Shown in pieces: positions 33,656-42,829 of a stretch of DNA of 64,000 nucleotides. The stretch lies in assembly GCA_005884115.1 (NCBI GenBank), contig VAXW01000005.1:868001-932000 (forward strand), read 5' to 3'. The translations under genes and the position numbers were made by a program. The DNA comes from Actinomycetota bacterium. Lineage in GTDB: Bacteria; Actinomycetota; Thermoleophilia; Solirubrobacterales; Solirubrobacteraceae. Position 1 is the first letter of the stretch; every line of letters begins with the position of its first letter. Under the pieces are notes generated by a model, which ran no database searches, was not told the origin of the DNA, and saw only the letters and a list, made by a program, of their open reading frames with translations.

Positions 33656-34357
33656 ATGTCGAAGCGAAGCGGCCGTCGATGGCTTGCCTGCTCACTGGTG
33701 GCGGGGCTGCTTGCGCTGGGCGCAACGGCCTGCGGGTCGAGCGATAGCGCGCCCTCAGGACTCACGATCTCCGGTCCTGGCCTGAGTAGCACGAGACCGC
33801 CGTGGGCGCCTGAATACCGGCACCTCGCTGCGAGGCTGCGAGCGCTCCGCCTACCGCCCGTCGGCAAAGAAACGTTTCACATCCATGCGATGCTGCACAT
33901 CTACGTCGCTGGCTTGCTCGTTCCGGTGCCAGCGGACATTGGCATCGATCCCGCTTCGCATCAGGAGGCGAGCCTCCACACTCACGACCGGACCGGCATC
34001 ATTCACATGGAGGCTGCCCACCCCTACAGGTTCACGCTCGGGGACTTTTTCGCGGTGTGGGGCGTGAAGCTGGGTCCGGCGCAGGTCGGCGGGCTGACAG
34101 GCCTTGGCGGCGACCACCTGCACTTCTACCTCAACGGTCGGCCCCTGAGCAACCCCGCGGCACACGTGCTTCGCAACGGCGACAGCGTCGTGATCGGGTA
34201 CGGCGCCGATGACACGTTCCCGCACAGTCCCAGCACGTTCTTGCTCAAGGAGGTCGAGAAAGGCGAAGGTGGGCTGGGCTGCTCGAGCGCGAAGCGAGGG
34301 AAGAGCTCGCACGGCTGTCTCCTGCCCAAGGGCACCTCGACGTCAGGCGCTCAGTAG
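33656..34357 (+). CDS. lipoprotein with repeated His-rich HxH motifs
   Basis: A 233-residue lipoprotein from ATG 33656 (a longer frame to 33437 is not plausible). The lipobox LGATAC follows a hydrophobic signal. The mature protein carries a domain with FHIHAMLHIYVAG, ASLHTHDRTGIIHMEAAH and GGDHLHFYLNGRPL, so it may bind a metal. The domain occurs in actinobacterial proteins that lie near thioredoxin-like and carbonic-anhydrase-type genes. It is convergent with the DsbA-like gene. The exact role is unknown. Confidence 0.7.
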   Translation: MSKRSGRRWLACSLVAGLLALGATACGSSDSAPSGLTISGPGLSSTRPPWAPEYRHLAARLRALRLPPVGKETFHIHAMLHIYVAGLLVPVPADIGIDPASHQEASLHTHDRTGIIHMEAAHPYRFTLGDFFAVWGVKLGPAQVGGLTGLGGDHLHFYLNGRPLSNPAAHVLRNGDSVVIGYGADDTFPHSPSTFLLKEVEKGEGGLGCSSAKRGKSSHGCLLPKGTSTSGAQ

Positions 34358-34469
34358 GTTCTTCAAGCCCAGCGGCTCGTCAACGGGAGCAAACGCGGCT
34401 CCTCACCGCGCGCCGCGATGCATATCCGCGCCGCGCCAGGCCCGTCGGGCGCGGATGCCGATCGCCGGC

Positions 34470-35300
34470 TCAGCTCTTTCGCCACTTTTCGATCGCGGCG
34501 ACAAACGACGAGGGATCGCTGAGGGACGCCGCTTCGAACTTGTGCAGTTCGCCCCCGGTCTTGCCGATCAGGAACGACGGCGTTCCCGTGAAGCCGCTGT
34601 TGTTGGCCGCCTGGGCGTCGGTCGTGATGCTGCTGGCGAGCGCTGCGTCGCTGCGAGCGGCCTCCCAGGCGTTGAGGTCGAGGCCGGGCACCTGCCGCGC
34701 GAGTTCGCGCAGATAGCTCTCGGTCACATAGCCGCTGTCCTCCACGCCCTGCTGGTGGTAGAAGAGCTCGATGTACTGCCACATCTTGTTCTGCTTGCCG
34801 GCCGCCAGCGCCGCGACCTGCTGCGTGCGGAACGTTTCGGGTTCGCGCGTCGCCGTCTCGAGCGAGCGGAATTCGATCCTGAGCGTGCCGGCTCGCACGT
34901 AGCTCTGGATCAGCGTCGGCAGGGCACCTTCGTCGAAGGACTTGCAGACCGGGCACTCCAGGTCGCCGAAGTACTGCATCGTGACCGGAGCGTTGTGGCG
35001 TCCCAACGTATTGCCGCTCTGGGGGATGCCGCCGATGAGCCTGGAGACGGCGTTGACGGTCGGGTTTGTTTCGTTCTTGCTCGTCGAGAGGCGATGCGAT
35101 TTCGAGCCGCCACCGGTCGCGATCACGATCGCCACCACGCCCACGACCACGACTGCCGCAACGATCCCCAGCTGGATGAGCCGATTGCGGCGTTTGGCCG
35201 CGTCGAGCGCGGCCTGTTCCATCTCCCTGCGCTGCGCGCGCGCCTGCTCGCGCCGCTGCTTGCGGGTCAGATCTTGCTCATCGTCCTCCACGGTGCTCAT
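34470..35300 (-). CDS. membrane-anchored DsbA-family thiol oxidoreductase
   Basis: A 276-residue protein with a cytosolic charged N-terminus and one transmembrane helix (LGIVAAVVVVGVVAIVIATG, about 45-65). The extracellular domain has the thioredoxin-fold active site YFGDLECPVCKSFDEG (CPVC) and the cis-proline loop GFTGTPSFLIGK. These DsbA-like proteins form or shuffle disulfides in exported proteins in actinobacteria. It begins directly upstream of the tRNA-Arg gene, on the other strand. Confidence 0.85.
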   Translation of the reverse strand: MSTVEDDEQDLTRKQRREQARAQRREMEQAALDAAKRRNRLIQLGIVAAVVVVGVVAIVIATGGGSKSHRLSTSKNETNPTVNAVSRLIGGIPQSGNTLGRHNAPVTMQYFGDLECPVCKSFDEGALPTLIQSYVRAGTLRIEFRSLETATREPETFRTQQVAALAAGKQNKMWQYIELFYHQQGVEDSGYVTESYLRELARQVPGLDLNAWEAARSDAALASSITTDAQAANNSGFTGTPSFLIGKTGGELHKFEAASLSDPSSFVAAIEKWRKS

Positions 35301-35407
35301 CGCGCAACTTTTACAGGTTTCAGGTCAACGTTGCCTAAGTACATGCCACGATTCCAGACGGCGGAGGCCCCAAACCCCGCCGAAACCCGCGCCGGCGGCG
35401 CGGCCCA

Positions 35408-35481
35408 GCCCCCGTAGCTCAGCTGGATAGAGCATCGGACTTCTAATCCGAATGTCGCAGGTTCGAGTCCTGCCGGGGGCG
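35408..35481 (+). tRNA. tRNA-Arg (TCT)
   Basis: The acceptor GCCCCCG pairs with CGGGGGC; D-arm GCTC/GAGC; anticodon stem TCGGA/TCCGA around CTTCTAA (anticodon TCT); T-arm GCAGG TTCGAGT CCTGC. The discriminator is G. Directly after it, the last 12 bases (tgccgggggcgc) are repeated once in tandem. Its 3' half recurs at 42830 and, degenerate, at 46611. Confidence 0.9.
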
Positions 35482-35545
35482 CTGCCGGGGGCGCTGAAGA
35501 TCGGCGGCTGTGCGCCACTGGTCGTCGCCGGATATCGTCCGCGCG

Positions 35546-36151
35546 ATGCTGCACGTTTTTCACCGAGAGCATGCGGGGCGGCCGAGGAGGGTCCTGTGGA
35601 TGCTCGAGGAGATCGGCGAGCCATACGAGTTGACCGTCATGAGCTGGGAGCAGGGGAGCGGCGAGGAGCACCGCGCGCGCCACCCGCTTGGACGTGTGCC
35701 GGTCGTGCAGCTCGACGATGGCTACGTGTTCGAGTCGGCTGCCATCTGCCTGCATCTCGCGGACCTCCACCCGGACGCCAGCCTGATCGGCGCACTCGGA
35801 ACGCACGCGCGAGCTCTCGCGTACCAGTGGTCGATCTTTGCCCCAGCGGAGCTCGAGCCGCCGCTGATCGAGGCTGCGATCTTCCGCGAGGCCGACCCGG
35901 AACGCGCGGGGAAGGCACGTGCGCGCTTCTTCGAGGCGGCCAATGCCGTCGCCCAGAGCCTCGATGGCGACGACTACCTCGTCGAAGGAGAGTTCGGCGT
36001 CGCCGACGTGCTGGTCGGCACCGCGCTCTCGTTCACGAAGCGTGCGAAATTTCCCGACCCGCTGCCGCAGCCGCTCGAGGACTACCTGACAAGGCTCTTC
36101 GAGCGCCCGGCCTATCAACGCGCGCTCGAGCGAGCCGCGGCGGCCTCCTGA
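35546..36151 (+). CDS. glutathione-S-transferase-family protein
   Basis: A 201-residue protein from ATG 35546. The N-terminal thioredoxin fold ([19 protein letters not shown], then [20 protein letters not shown] with the conserved cis-proline and ES pair) and the helical C-terminal domain ([15 protein letters not shown] with the structural aspartate) mark it as a cytosolic GST homologue. Actinobacteria largely lack glutathione, so the thiol substrate is uncertain. It lies just inside the tRNA-Arg-bounded interval. Confidence 0.85.
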   Translation: MLHVFHREHAGRPRRVLWMLEEIGEPYELTVMSWEQGSGEEHRARHPLGRVPVVQLDDGYVFESAAICLHLADLHPDASLIGALGTHARALAYQWSIFAPAELEPPLIEAAIFREADPERAGKARARFFEAANAVAQSLDGDDYLVEGEFGVADVLVGTALSFTKRAKFPDPLPQPLEDYLTRLFERPAYQRALERAAAAS

Positions 36152-36321
36152 GAGCGGCCGCCCGCGTCAGAGTCGACCGCCCGCCGGACAAGCGATACAG
36201 GTGTTGCCGATCCGGAAACATTCAATGCGGTCGGGGGCAGTTGGCGATGGCGCTGGGTCTGCCTTCGGGCCAGCGAGCTGTGCGGAGGAGGAGTCCGCGC
36301 GGGCGCCGCGGGCCGAACTGC

Positions 36322-36702
36322 TCAGCCGCCCTGCGATGCCTGCATGTTCTTCATGATCACCTCGGAGGTCTTCCTGAGCTCGTCCGAGGGGCTGAACTGC
36401 ACCAATTCCGTTCCGGGCTCGTTGCTGATCCCCACGTGCCCCGGCGCGAGATAGTACGCGTCGCCGGCGTTGAGAACCTCCTCGCGGTCGCCGCTTCGGA
36501 TCGTCATGCTGCCCTTGGCGACGTATCCCCAATGGGGGCACTGACATTCGTCGTTGGGGAGTCCCTTCAGCATCGGAGACTGGTCCAGGTCGATGTTGAA
36601 AGTCGTGAAGCTGACGGTGTAGCCCTCGATCTCGTCCGAGCGGTCGGTAACAGGTCCGTACTCGCCGCCCTGCGATGCGCTCTCGCGGGATACCTTGGCC
36701 AT
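36322..36702 (-). CDS. single-domain cupin protein
   Basis: A 126-residue protein starting at ATG 36702 behind GAGGAGG. The cupin barrel is visible in CQCPHWGYVAKGSMTIRSG and REEVLNAGDAYYLAPGHVGI. The expected His-His-Glu metal set is incomplete: only the first and last histidine are obvious, so it may be a non-catalytic cupin. It sits downstream of two leftward genes and may be in their operon. Confidence 0.75.
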   Translation of the reverse strand: MAKVSRESASQGGEYGPVTDRSDEIEGYTVSFTTFNIDLDQSPMLKGLPNDECQCPHWGYVAKGSMTIRSGDREEVLNAGDAYYLAPGHVGISNEPGTELVQFSPSDELRKTSEVIMKNMQASQGG

Positions 36703-36852
36703 CGTTGCATCCTCCTCGTCGTCAGTTGCCGGGGACAGTTATTCAAGCGCAAGGCGGCTGACAGGGCGACTCGAAGGGTTGAACCCGCCTCGGCGCGGGA
36801 TCATGATCGACCACGCCCAGGGCTGGCAGGCTGATGAAGCCCGTAGCGGCAG

Positions 36853-37146
36853 CTAAGGCGTTGTAGCGGTCAACGCCCAAGTGGTGATCGCGTGGCTGCC
36901 AGCGATGACGCTCCCATCGGCGGCAACGAAAACGGGGACCCAGTCTCTGTCGGTGAGCCGACGGACTTCGCGGCGGCCGCGAGTGCGATTCAGCCAGGCG
37001 GGGAGCGGGCCCCAGCCGTAGCAATGCACCAGCTTCGGTCGTATCCCGGCGGCCGTGAGTGCGTCGTAGGCGTTGCGGCACGCATGCCCGGGGCGGGGCG
37101 TGCGAAACAGCCCCCAGCAGATGTAGAGGGTTGGCCCGGTCGCCAT
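36853..37146 (-). CDS. small thioredoxin-fold protein (GST N-terminal domain-like)
   Basis: A 97-residue protein starting one base after the upstream cupin's stop (TGAAATG), so translation is coupled. LYICWGLFRTPRPGHACRN resembles the first strand and helix of glutaredoxins/GSTs with the redox position changed, and WVPVFVAADGSVIAGSHAIT contains the cis-proline loop and ESxxI-like segment. It is a stand-alone N-terminal GST domain. The substrate is unknown. Confidence 0.7.
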   Translation of the reverse strand: MATGPTLYICWGLFRTPRPGHACRNAYDALTAAGIRPKLVHCYGWGPLPAWLNRTRGRREVRRLTDRDWVPVFVAADGSVIAGSHAITTWALTATTP

Positions 37147-37147
37147 T

Positions 37148-37654
37148 TCAAGCTCGCGTGCGGTGCAGCCGCGCCAGAGGGGCGAGCAGCGCGCGTTGGA
37201 TGACGGGTGGCGGGAATGCCATCACGGTGGTGCCGCTGTAGCGGACCATCAGGTCGGCGAGCTCCGCGATCGCGCCCGGCCGCGTTGGTAGCCCATGGCG
37301 CGTATACCGCCGGGCGCGAGCGAGCGCTGCGGCCTCTTCGAGAAAGCCCTGCAGCTGCAGAGCCGGCTCGACCTCGACGTGGAGGTGCGCCTCATCATCG
37401 CCGACGTTGCGAAAGGCATGCTTGGCTCCGGCCGGTGCAATGACGCGCATCCCGGGAGCGCCCTCGATCCGTCTGCCGTCGACAACGAACCGGACGCGAC
37501 CTGCGAGCACCTCAAAACGCTCCTCCTGGGCGGGGTGGTAGTGCGAGGGAACGTCGCCCCCCGGATCGGCGAAGACCTCGGCATGTAAGACATCGCCGTG
37601 TTGAGAGAACGCAAGTCGCTGCCTGCGGACCGGATCGACCACCAGCTCTGTCAT
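37148..37654 (-). CDS. cupin-domain protein
   Basis: A 168-residue protein. VPSHYHPAQEERFEVLAGRV gives the first cupin motif (H-x-H with glutamate) and GAKHAFRNVGDDEAHLHVEV the second. So the metal site appears complete, as in dioxygenase-like or regulatory cupins. The C-terminal helices (ALARARRYTRHGLPTRP, VIQRALLAPLARLHR) are typical of the actinobacterial group. It is divergent from the TetR gene and probably its target. Confidence 0.8.
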   Translation of the reverse strand: MTELVVDPVRRQRLAFSQHGDVLHAEVFADPGGDVPSHYHPAQEERFEVLAGRVRFVVDGRRIEGAPGMRVIAPAGAKHAFRNVGDDEAHLHVEVEPALQLQGFLEEAAALARARRYTRHGLPTRPGAIAELADLMVRYSGTTVMAFPPPVIQRALLAPLARLHRTRA

Positions 37655-37687
37655 GACGCCTCCTCCTGTCGTGTGTGGCTAGTATAA

Positions 37688-37703
37688 GTCACTCATGAGT
37701 GAC
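37688..37703. promoter_or_regulatory. perfect 16-bp palindrome, TetR operator
   Basis: GTCACTCATGAGTGAC is fully self-complementary. Its ATG (37695) is the start codon of the TetR gene itself, and it lies 33 bases upstream of the divergent cupin start. A repressor bound there would block its own translation start region and the divergent promoter. Confidence 0.75.
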
Positions 37704-38336
37704 ATAGCAAGCGCAAGTAGCAGCGCGACGCGAGCGGGGCGCCCGGTGCGTCGACGACTTTCGGCTCCCGAGCGGCGCGAGACGCTGATCGGGGCGGCGT
37801 CCGAGCTGTTCGCTCAGCGCGGCTATGGCCGTGTCTCCCTCGACCAGATAGCCGAACGCGCCGGCGTCACGAAGGTGATCGTCTACAGGCACTTCGGGTC
37901 AAAGAAGGATCTCTACCTGGAGCTCCTCGCTGTCCACCGCGACCAGCTGCTCGGCACGCTTGCCATGGGCATGGCCGCTGAGGGGCCGCTGGCAGACCGC
38001 GTCCCCTCCGTCGCGGATGCATGCTTCTCCTACGTCGAAAACAATCCCTTCGCCTGGAAGATGCTCTTCCAGGACGTCACCGGTGACCCCGACATCCGTG
38101 CCTTTCATGCCGGTATACGCGACGCCGCGCGATCGGCGATTGTGGGACTGCTCCTCGCTGAGCCCACGCTTACACTCGAGCCGGGAATGCTCGAACCGGT
38201 CGCGGAGCTACTGCGCTCGGCAATGACCGGACTCGCGCTGTGGTGGCTCGAGCACCCCGACGTTCTTCGCGCGACGCTCGTCGACGCGGTCCTCCAGACC
38301 GTCTGGGCCGGCCTCGTCGACGCAAACCAGCGCTAG
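37695..38336 (+). CDS. TetR-family transcriptional regulator
   Basis: A 213-residue regulator. The HTH is RRETLIGAASELFAQRGYGR, followed by VSLDQIAERAGVTKVIVYRH and FGSKKDLYLEL, which is canonical TetR. The C-terminal ligand domain is all-helical and of unknown specificity. A perfect palindrome overlaps its start codon, so it is likely autoregulated and represses the divergent cupin/thioredoxin-fold genes. Confidence 0.9.
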   Translation: MSDIASASSSATRAGRPVRRRLSAPERRETLIGAASELFAQRGYGRVSLDQIAERAGVTKVIVYRHFGSKKDLYLELLAVHRDQLLGTLAMGMAAEGPLADRVPSVADACFSYVENNPFAWKMLFQDVTGDPDIRAFHAGIRDAARSAIVGLLLAEPTLTLEPGMLEPVAELLRSAMTGLALWWLEHPDVLRATLVDAVLQTVWAGLVDANQR

Positions 38337-38681
38337 TAGGCCGATGCTGCAGTTTCGGGAGTTCGACGACTGGCCTTGAAACGCACAGGGATGGCAGGGC
38401 TACGCTTTCATGTGAACGCTCATCCGGCACGCGTCTGGACCCGGCGCGGCCTGCCCTCAAGCATTCCGTCCGATCAGGACATTCGAGTAGTGTGCCATCC
38501 CGTGGCTGGGTGGCTCGACTCGCGCTCGCTTCTCGCGCATGGCGCAAGCTGGAGGCCTGCTGCGCCCAGTCGCCGTAGCTCTCCTCGCGCACCGTAAAAG
38601 CACGCTCCCGACCTGGACCGCGTTGCCCGTGCCGGTGTCGCACTTATGCGAGCGCCGCCGCGTGCGTCGTGCCGTCGGCGG
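38337..38681. other. 0.34 kb without a recognised gene
   Basis: This gap lies between the convergent TetR and hydrolase genes. Frames here have weak codon bias and no motif. Nothing else is visible. Confidence 0.4.
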
Positions 38682-39602
38682 TTACCTGCTGGCTTGCCCA
38701 GTCACCCAGCTGATGATCTTTTCGGTGCGCTCCGGTGTGAGTGCGTGGCCGCCTGTGTAGCGGAGGTGCTCCAACTTCTCGCGCTCGCCGCGAGCCTCCC
38801 AGGCACCCGTGGCCGCCTGCACGACCTCTGGAGCGTCAGCGGAGTAGCGATCATCGGTCGCAGATAACAGCAGCAGAGGCCGCGGAGCGATCAGCCCGAG
38901 GAGCCCATCGATGTCGGCCAGGTTGAGGATCCGCGGGATCACCTGCGAGAACTCGATCCCAGACCGATCGAGCATCCGCCGCTTGTAGCTGCACGCACTG
39001 CCGCTCGCGCAAGCGAAGCTAACGCGCTCATCCAGCGCGGCGAGCAGGATCGTCACGTTGCCTCCATGCGAGTGCCCCACTGCGCCGAGCTTCGAGCCGT
39101 CGACCCGCTCGTCCGCCAGCAGCGCCGAGAGCCCGCAAGCGGCGTCGCCGAGCACCGTAGTAGCTAGCAGCCGTCCGGACACGAGCCGGTGTGCCATCTC
39201 ATTGAAGTACTGAAGCCAGTCGTCCTCGCGCTCGTCGAGACCAGTGCCGGTGTAGCGGCGGTCCTCGAACCCGACCGCGTCGGGCGCGAGCACGACGAGC
39301 CCGGCACGGGCGAGCGCGGGGCCAAACGCTTGAAGCGGGTCGCCCGCCAGCCCCGCGACCTCACTCTTGCCCAAATGCCACTCGCTGTTGTGCTGGTGGT
39401 GCGCCAGAACCGCCGGGAACGGCCCGGCGCCGTCGGGAACAAGCAGAAGCGCCGGGATATCCCCCTCGACGCCGGCGTAGCGCACCCGCAGCTCGACATA
39501 TCCATCCAAGCGGCGCTCGGACAACACATCAAAGAAGCTGTCGCGTTGCACAAACGCAACCAGTTGCGCGAAGTCCGTTCGCAGTTGAGAGGCAGGATCC
39601 AC
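38682..39602 (-). CDS. alpha/beta hydrolase, dienelactone-hydrolase-like
   Basis: A 306-residue cytoplasmic enzyme. The nucleophile is in GAVGHSHGGNVT, the acid in LSATDDRYSADA, and the histidine in YTGGHALT near the end. The N-terminal strand AVLAHHQHNSEWHLGKSE and LVVLAPDAVGFEDRR are typical of the large dienelactone hydrolase/acetyl xylan esterase-like group. The substrate is not identifiable. No signal peptide. Confidence 0.85.
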   Translation of the reverse strand: MDPASQLRTDFAQLVAFVQRDSFFDVLSERRLDGYVELRVRYAGVEGDIPALLLVPDGAGPFPAVLAHHQHNSEWHLGKSEVAGLAGDPLQAFGPALARAGLVVLAPDAVGFEDRRYTGTGLDEREDDWLQYFNEMAHRLVSGRLLATTVLGDAACGLSALLADERVDGSKLGAVGHSHGGNVTILLAALDERVSFACASGSACSYKRRMLDRSGIEFSQVIPRILNLADIDGLLGLIAPRPLLLLSATDDRYSADAPEVVQAATGAWEARGEREKLEHLRYTGGHALTPERTEKIISWVTGQASR

Positions 39603-39708
39603 GCGCTGGATGATGCACGCCGCGTCGGCTACACCGCCACCCGCCGGTCGCAGCCCGGCGTGGTCTCGCCGGTGCGCTCGCTCTCGTTAGGAGCACGCGC
39701 GCCGCGCG

Positions 39709-42051
39709 TCACGTTATCGCGACGTCGTCGTACAGGGTGTAGGTGGGGTCGCCCGCTTTGTTGTCGTCGTGGCTCGTCAGCGTCAGCGTGTATTTGTGTC
39801 CGACGGTCACCGACCCCGAGGCTTGGGTCCAGGCGCCGGAGTTGGAGCACGTCTTCGCGAGGATCGTGGCCGTGGTTTTCGTGGTTGTGTCTTTCAGCTT
39901 CGCGATCGCCCAGTCGTGTTTGACCGTGTCCGGACAGACGACCTTGTACCAGAGCGACAGCGTGCTCGCACCGGATGGCGCGGTGAATTTCTGCAAGATG
40001 CTCGAGTTGTGGTACGTGGGCGCACTCGATCCAAGCTGTGCGCAGAAGCTTCCACCATGGCACCCGGCGCTCACGACGCTCGCCGAGGCACCAGACGCCC
40101 TCCACCCGCTCAGGTCGCCCGTCTCAAACCCGCCATTGACGATCGCGTTGCTGGCAGCGGTGACGGTGAGACCGACCGTCGTCGAGTGTGTGGCGCTCGC
40201 TCCGGTGCCGGTGATCGTGAGCGTGTACGTTCCCGCCGCAGCCGTGCCCGCGTTGACTTCCAGCGTCGACGAGCCCCCCGCCGTGACCGACGTCGGGTTC
40301 AGCGAGGCGGTCGCGCCCGAGGGCGTCCCCGACACCGAGAGGTTCACCGTCTGCGCGGAACCACTGATCACCGCCGTGGAGATCGTCGAGCTGCCGCTCG
40401 CGCGCTGAGCCAGCGTCAAGCTGGTCGGGCTCGCGCTGATCGAGAAATCGTTCGACGGAGGCGAACTGCAGCCGGGGAACTTGAACGACGCGATCCTGGT
40501 CTTCCAGTTGAAGCTTCCGTTGGTCGGGATGTACTGCTGCGTGTAGAAGAACGTGCAGTCGTCCGACGGGTCGATCGACATGCTGCTGTAGTCGCCCCAG
40601 CGTTCTAGTTTCCCGGTCTGCGACCCACCACCATCGATGATCGTGCCCTCTCCCTGGGTCATCAGCCCCGCGGCGTCGCCCGCGAGCCGCCCGGTGTAGT
40701 GAATTTGGGGATGGATGCTCGAGCCCGAGACGCTGAAGCCGAGCCCCATGTCCCCGGCTTGGTCCTCGGCGATGCTCCCCATCCAGCGGTAGTTTGAGTA
40801 AGGCGCGTAGGTGCCCTGCTGGAAGATGCTCAGGTTGTGAGATGTGTTGGGCCGCAGCTCGTACCAGCGCACCCCGGTGGAGCTGCCCGCGGTGACGCTG
40901 TGATCCACGGCCAGCGACTCGTGATCGCCGAAGTTGCGGTAGGCAAGCCGATACATGAGGCGATCACCCAGCGAATCGAGCTTCTGGGTCGTGCCGGCCT
41001 GGGGGATGCACGTGCCGCCGCCGCAGGCTTCCGAGTAGGCCGCGGTCGCGAGCGTCGTGGGCCCGGTCAGGCTCGTGTTGGCCGGGGTCGTCCAGTCGAC
41101 GTGGAACTTCCAGTAGGCGAGCTGGTTGGCGCTTGCACCCAGCGCGACCACGTAATCGGGCGAACCGGTTGGGGGCAGGCTCGCGCCGTCGAGGTCTGAG
41201 GCGAGCAGGCCGCCATAGCTCGTGCCGACGTTGAAGCACTGCTGGGTCGCCGCGGCGCCGGCGAGCATGCTCGCGCGATCGAGCGCGCAGACCTGGCCGC
41301 CCCTGAATGGACCGTTGCCCGCGAACATGTTGTAGGTCACGTAGTAGGCGTCCGCCCACACGGCGAGCTTCGGATAGTCGGGAAAGTCGACGTACTGGAA
41401 GGAGTAGCGGTTGTAGGCGCCGGTGGGATCGCCCGTCTGCGACACCGCTACGCACTCGAGATACGGGGTGGTAGAGACCGAGAACTGCTGGACGATCCAG
41501 CGGTTGGCGATCCGGTCGTATGAGACCGTGGCGTCGCCGTCGTTGTTCGTCTGACAGGCGCCACCGAAGCCGCTCCACAGGGTGTTGATCGGGACAGGGC
41601 CGTAGACGGCGGCGCCTGACTTGTTGAAGACGGCAATGTCGGTGTTGACCGTCTCGACGATCTGGCTCGGACCGACCGCGGCGTTTGGATCCGGCGGCGC
41701 CGAGTTAACCGAGAAGCTGCCTTGAGGGCCCGAGAAGCCTTCGCCGATCCCATCGAAGTTCAGGACCGTGGCCGGCGCAGCCCGCGTGGCGGCGCTGCGC
41801 TGTATCCCCGCAGTCTGCGCGCCGCTCAACCCCGGCCTGGGCAGGGGACGAAGCGGTACGACGCGCTGCCTCAGCGGCGCCGGCGCCGGCGCGATGTCCC
41901 GCAACGGAGGCGAGGTGTCATGGTGCACAGCCGCTAGCCGCGTCGGCCCACGCTGTTCCTGCGTGGCAGCCGCGGGCGCCGCGGCAGCAATGGCCACCAA
42001 CCCGGCCAGGATCGACCCTACGCGTAGCTTCCGCATTGCTCTCGCAGCCAT
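39709..42051 (-). CDS. large secreted protein with C-terminal Ig-like and carbohydrate-binding-like domains
   Basis: A 780-residue protein from ATG 42051 (GAGGAG upstream), with a signal peptide (KLRVGSILAGLVAIAAAAPA). Residues about 100-520 contain propeller-like motifs (PPDPNAAVGPSQIVETVNTD, TVSYDRIANRWIVQQF, YPKLAVWADAYYVTYN). Then follow an Ig-like domain (SASPTSLTLAQRASGSSTI) and a domain like a CBM or jelly roll (NAIVNGGFETGDLSGWRASG, and TYTLYDDVAIT at the end). It acts outside the cell. No catalytic residues are recognised. Confidence 0.8.
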   Translation of the reverse strand: MAARAMRKLRVGSILAGLVAIAAAAPAAATQEQRGPTRLAAVHHDTSPPLRDIAPAPAPLRQRVVPLRPLPRPGLSGAQTAGIQRSAATRAAPATVLNFDGIGEGFSGPQGSFSVNSAPPDPNAAVGPSQIVETVNTDIAVFNKSGAAVYGPVPINTLWSGFGGACQTNNDGDATVSYDRIANRWIVQQFSVSTTPYLECVAVSQTGDPTGAYNRYSFQYVDFPDYPKLAVWADAYYVTYNMFAGNGPFRGGQVCALDRASMLAGAAATQQCFNVGTSYGGLLASDLDGASLPPTGSPDYVVALGASANQLAYWKFHVDWTTPANTSLTGPTTLATAAYSEACGGGTCIPQAGTTQKLDSLGDRLMYRLAYRNFGDHESLAVDHSVTAGSSTGVRWYELRPNTSHNLSIFQQGTYAPYSNYRWMGSIAEDQAGDMGLGFSVSGSSIHPQIHYTGRLAGDAAGLMTQGEGTIIDGGGSQTGKLERWGDYSSMSIDPSDDCTFFYTQQYIPTNGSFNWKTRIASFKFPGCSSPPSNDFSISASPTSLTLAQRASGSSTISTAVISGSAQTVNLSVSGTPSGATASLNPTSVTAGGSSTLEVNAGTAAAGTYTLTITGTGASATHSTTVGLTVTAASNAIVNGGFETGDLSGWRASGASASVVSAGCHGGSFCAQLGSSAPTYHNSSILQKFTAPSGASTLSLWYKVVCPDTVKHDWAIAKLKDTTTKTTATILAKTCSNSGAWTQASGSVTVGHKYTLTLTSHDDNKAGDPTYTLYDDVAIT

Positions 42052-42142
42052 GCTCGACTCCTCACTCAGCGGTTGCCGCGGACGCGGCTCGACCCTCGCG
42101 CGATCGCTCGCAAACGATAAGCCTATCCCCGGAGCTCGGCAC

Positions 42143-42423
42143 TCAGGCAGAGGCGAGGATCGGCACGTCGTAAACGATCCAGCTGGGCTGCAGGTTTGCG
42201 GGACACAGCGCGCGGCGCTTTCCGCGCGCGGTGATCCCGTAGACCAAGCCGGCGTGACCGACTTCGCGCTGCTCGAGCGTGGCCTCGACCTGGATCCCAT
42301 ATGCCTCCCATACCGGGCCCAGCAGCTCCTTTGAACCGATCAGGAACGCATCCGTCCGGTCATGTCGCGCGCCGCCAGAAACGCGTTGACCGCCTTCGAG
42401 GTGTCCGGTTCGGGGCAACCGAG
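42143..42423 (-). pseudogene. 3' remnant of a SCO1/SenC-family gene, with a frameshift
   Basis: Two frames join into one protein: PEPDTSKAVNAFLAARDMTG in one, and TDAFLIGSKELLGPVWEAYG and IQVEATLEQREVGHAGLVYG in the other, ending SWIVYDVPILASA. This is the C-terminal half of SCO1/SenC copper chaperones (the GS..L.PVW.A.G segment and the late HAGLVYGI strand). The frame changes near 42352. The CxxxC-bearing N-terminal half is missing. So the gene is a truncated, shifted remnant near the right border of the tRNA-Arg interval. Confidence 0.65.
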
Positions 42424-42709
42424 ACCCCTATCTGCACCGTGCTCGCCCGTCCCTGAGCGTTCCTTCAGGACCGAGAGAACGATCGCGACCACCACGTAGG
42501 CGGCATATAAAGCACAATGAAAACGCTCCCTCGGTGCGACCGAGCTGGCGCCGAACAAGCAGCAGCGTTGCAAATACCGCCGGGCTCAGCGCCGCCGCAC
42601 CTGGGCGCTCGGGGCCAGCGATTTCTCGGCTCTCAACACTTCCGTCCGACGCCGACAAAGGGCCATCCGGTCCTGCGACCGTCGGCGATCGCTCGACGTT
42701 TCGCGGTTC

Positions 42710-42782
42710 GCAGCGGGCCGGCAACTTTGTCCCGAACTTTGTCCCCGACTCGGCAAATATGACCGTCGCCAAGCTGGCGTAA
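42710..42782 (+). pseudogene. possible C-terminal remnant of a site-specific integrase
   Basis: A rightward frame ends GNFVPNFVPDSANMTVAKLA and stop, 47 bases before the tRNA-Arg 3'-end copy. Many tyrosine recombinases of this lineage end in a repeated FGTxFGT/FVPxFVP-like tail next to the tRNA att site. Upstream in the same frame no catalytic residues are seen. This is a weak, position-based inference. Confidence 0.25.
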
Positions 42783-42829
42783 CTCCGGCTAACTTGGCTC
42801 TGTACAGCCCAATCCGGCCCAAAACAGCA

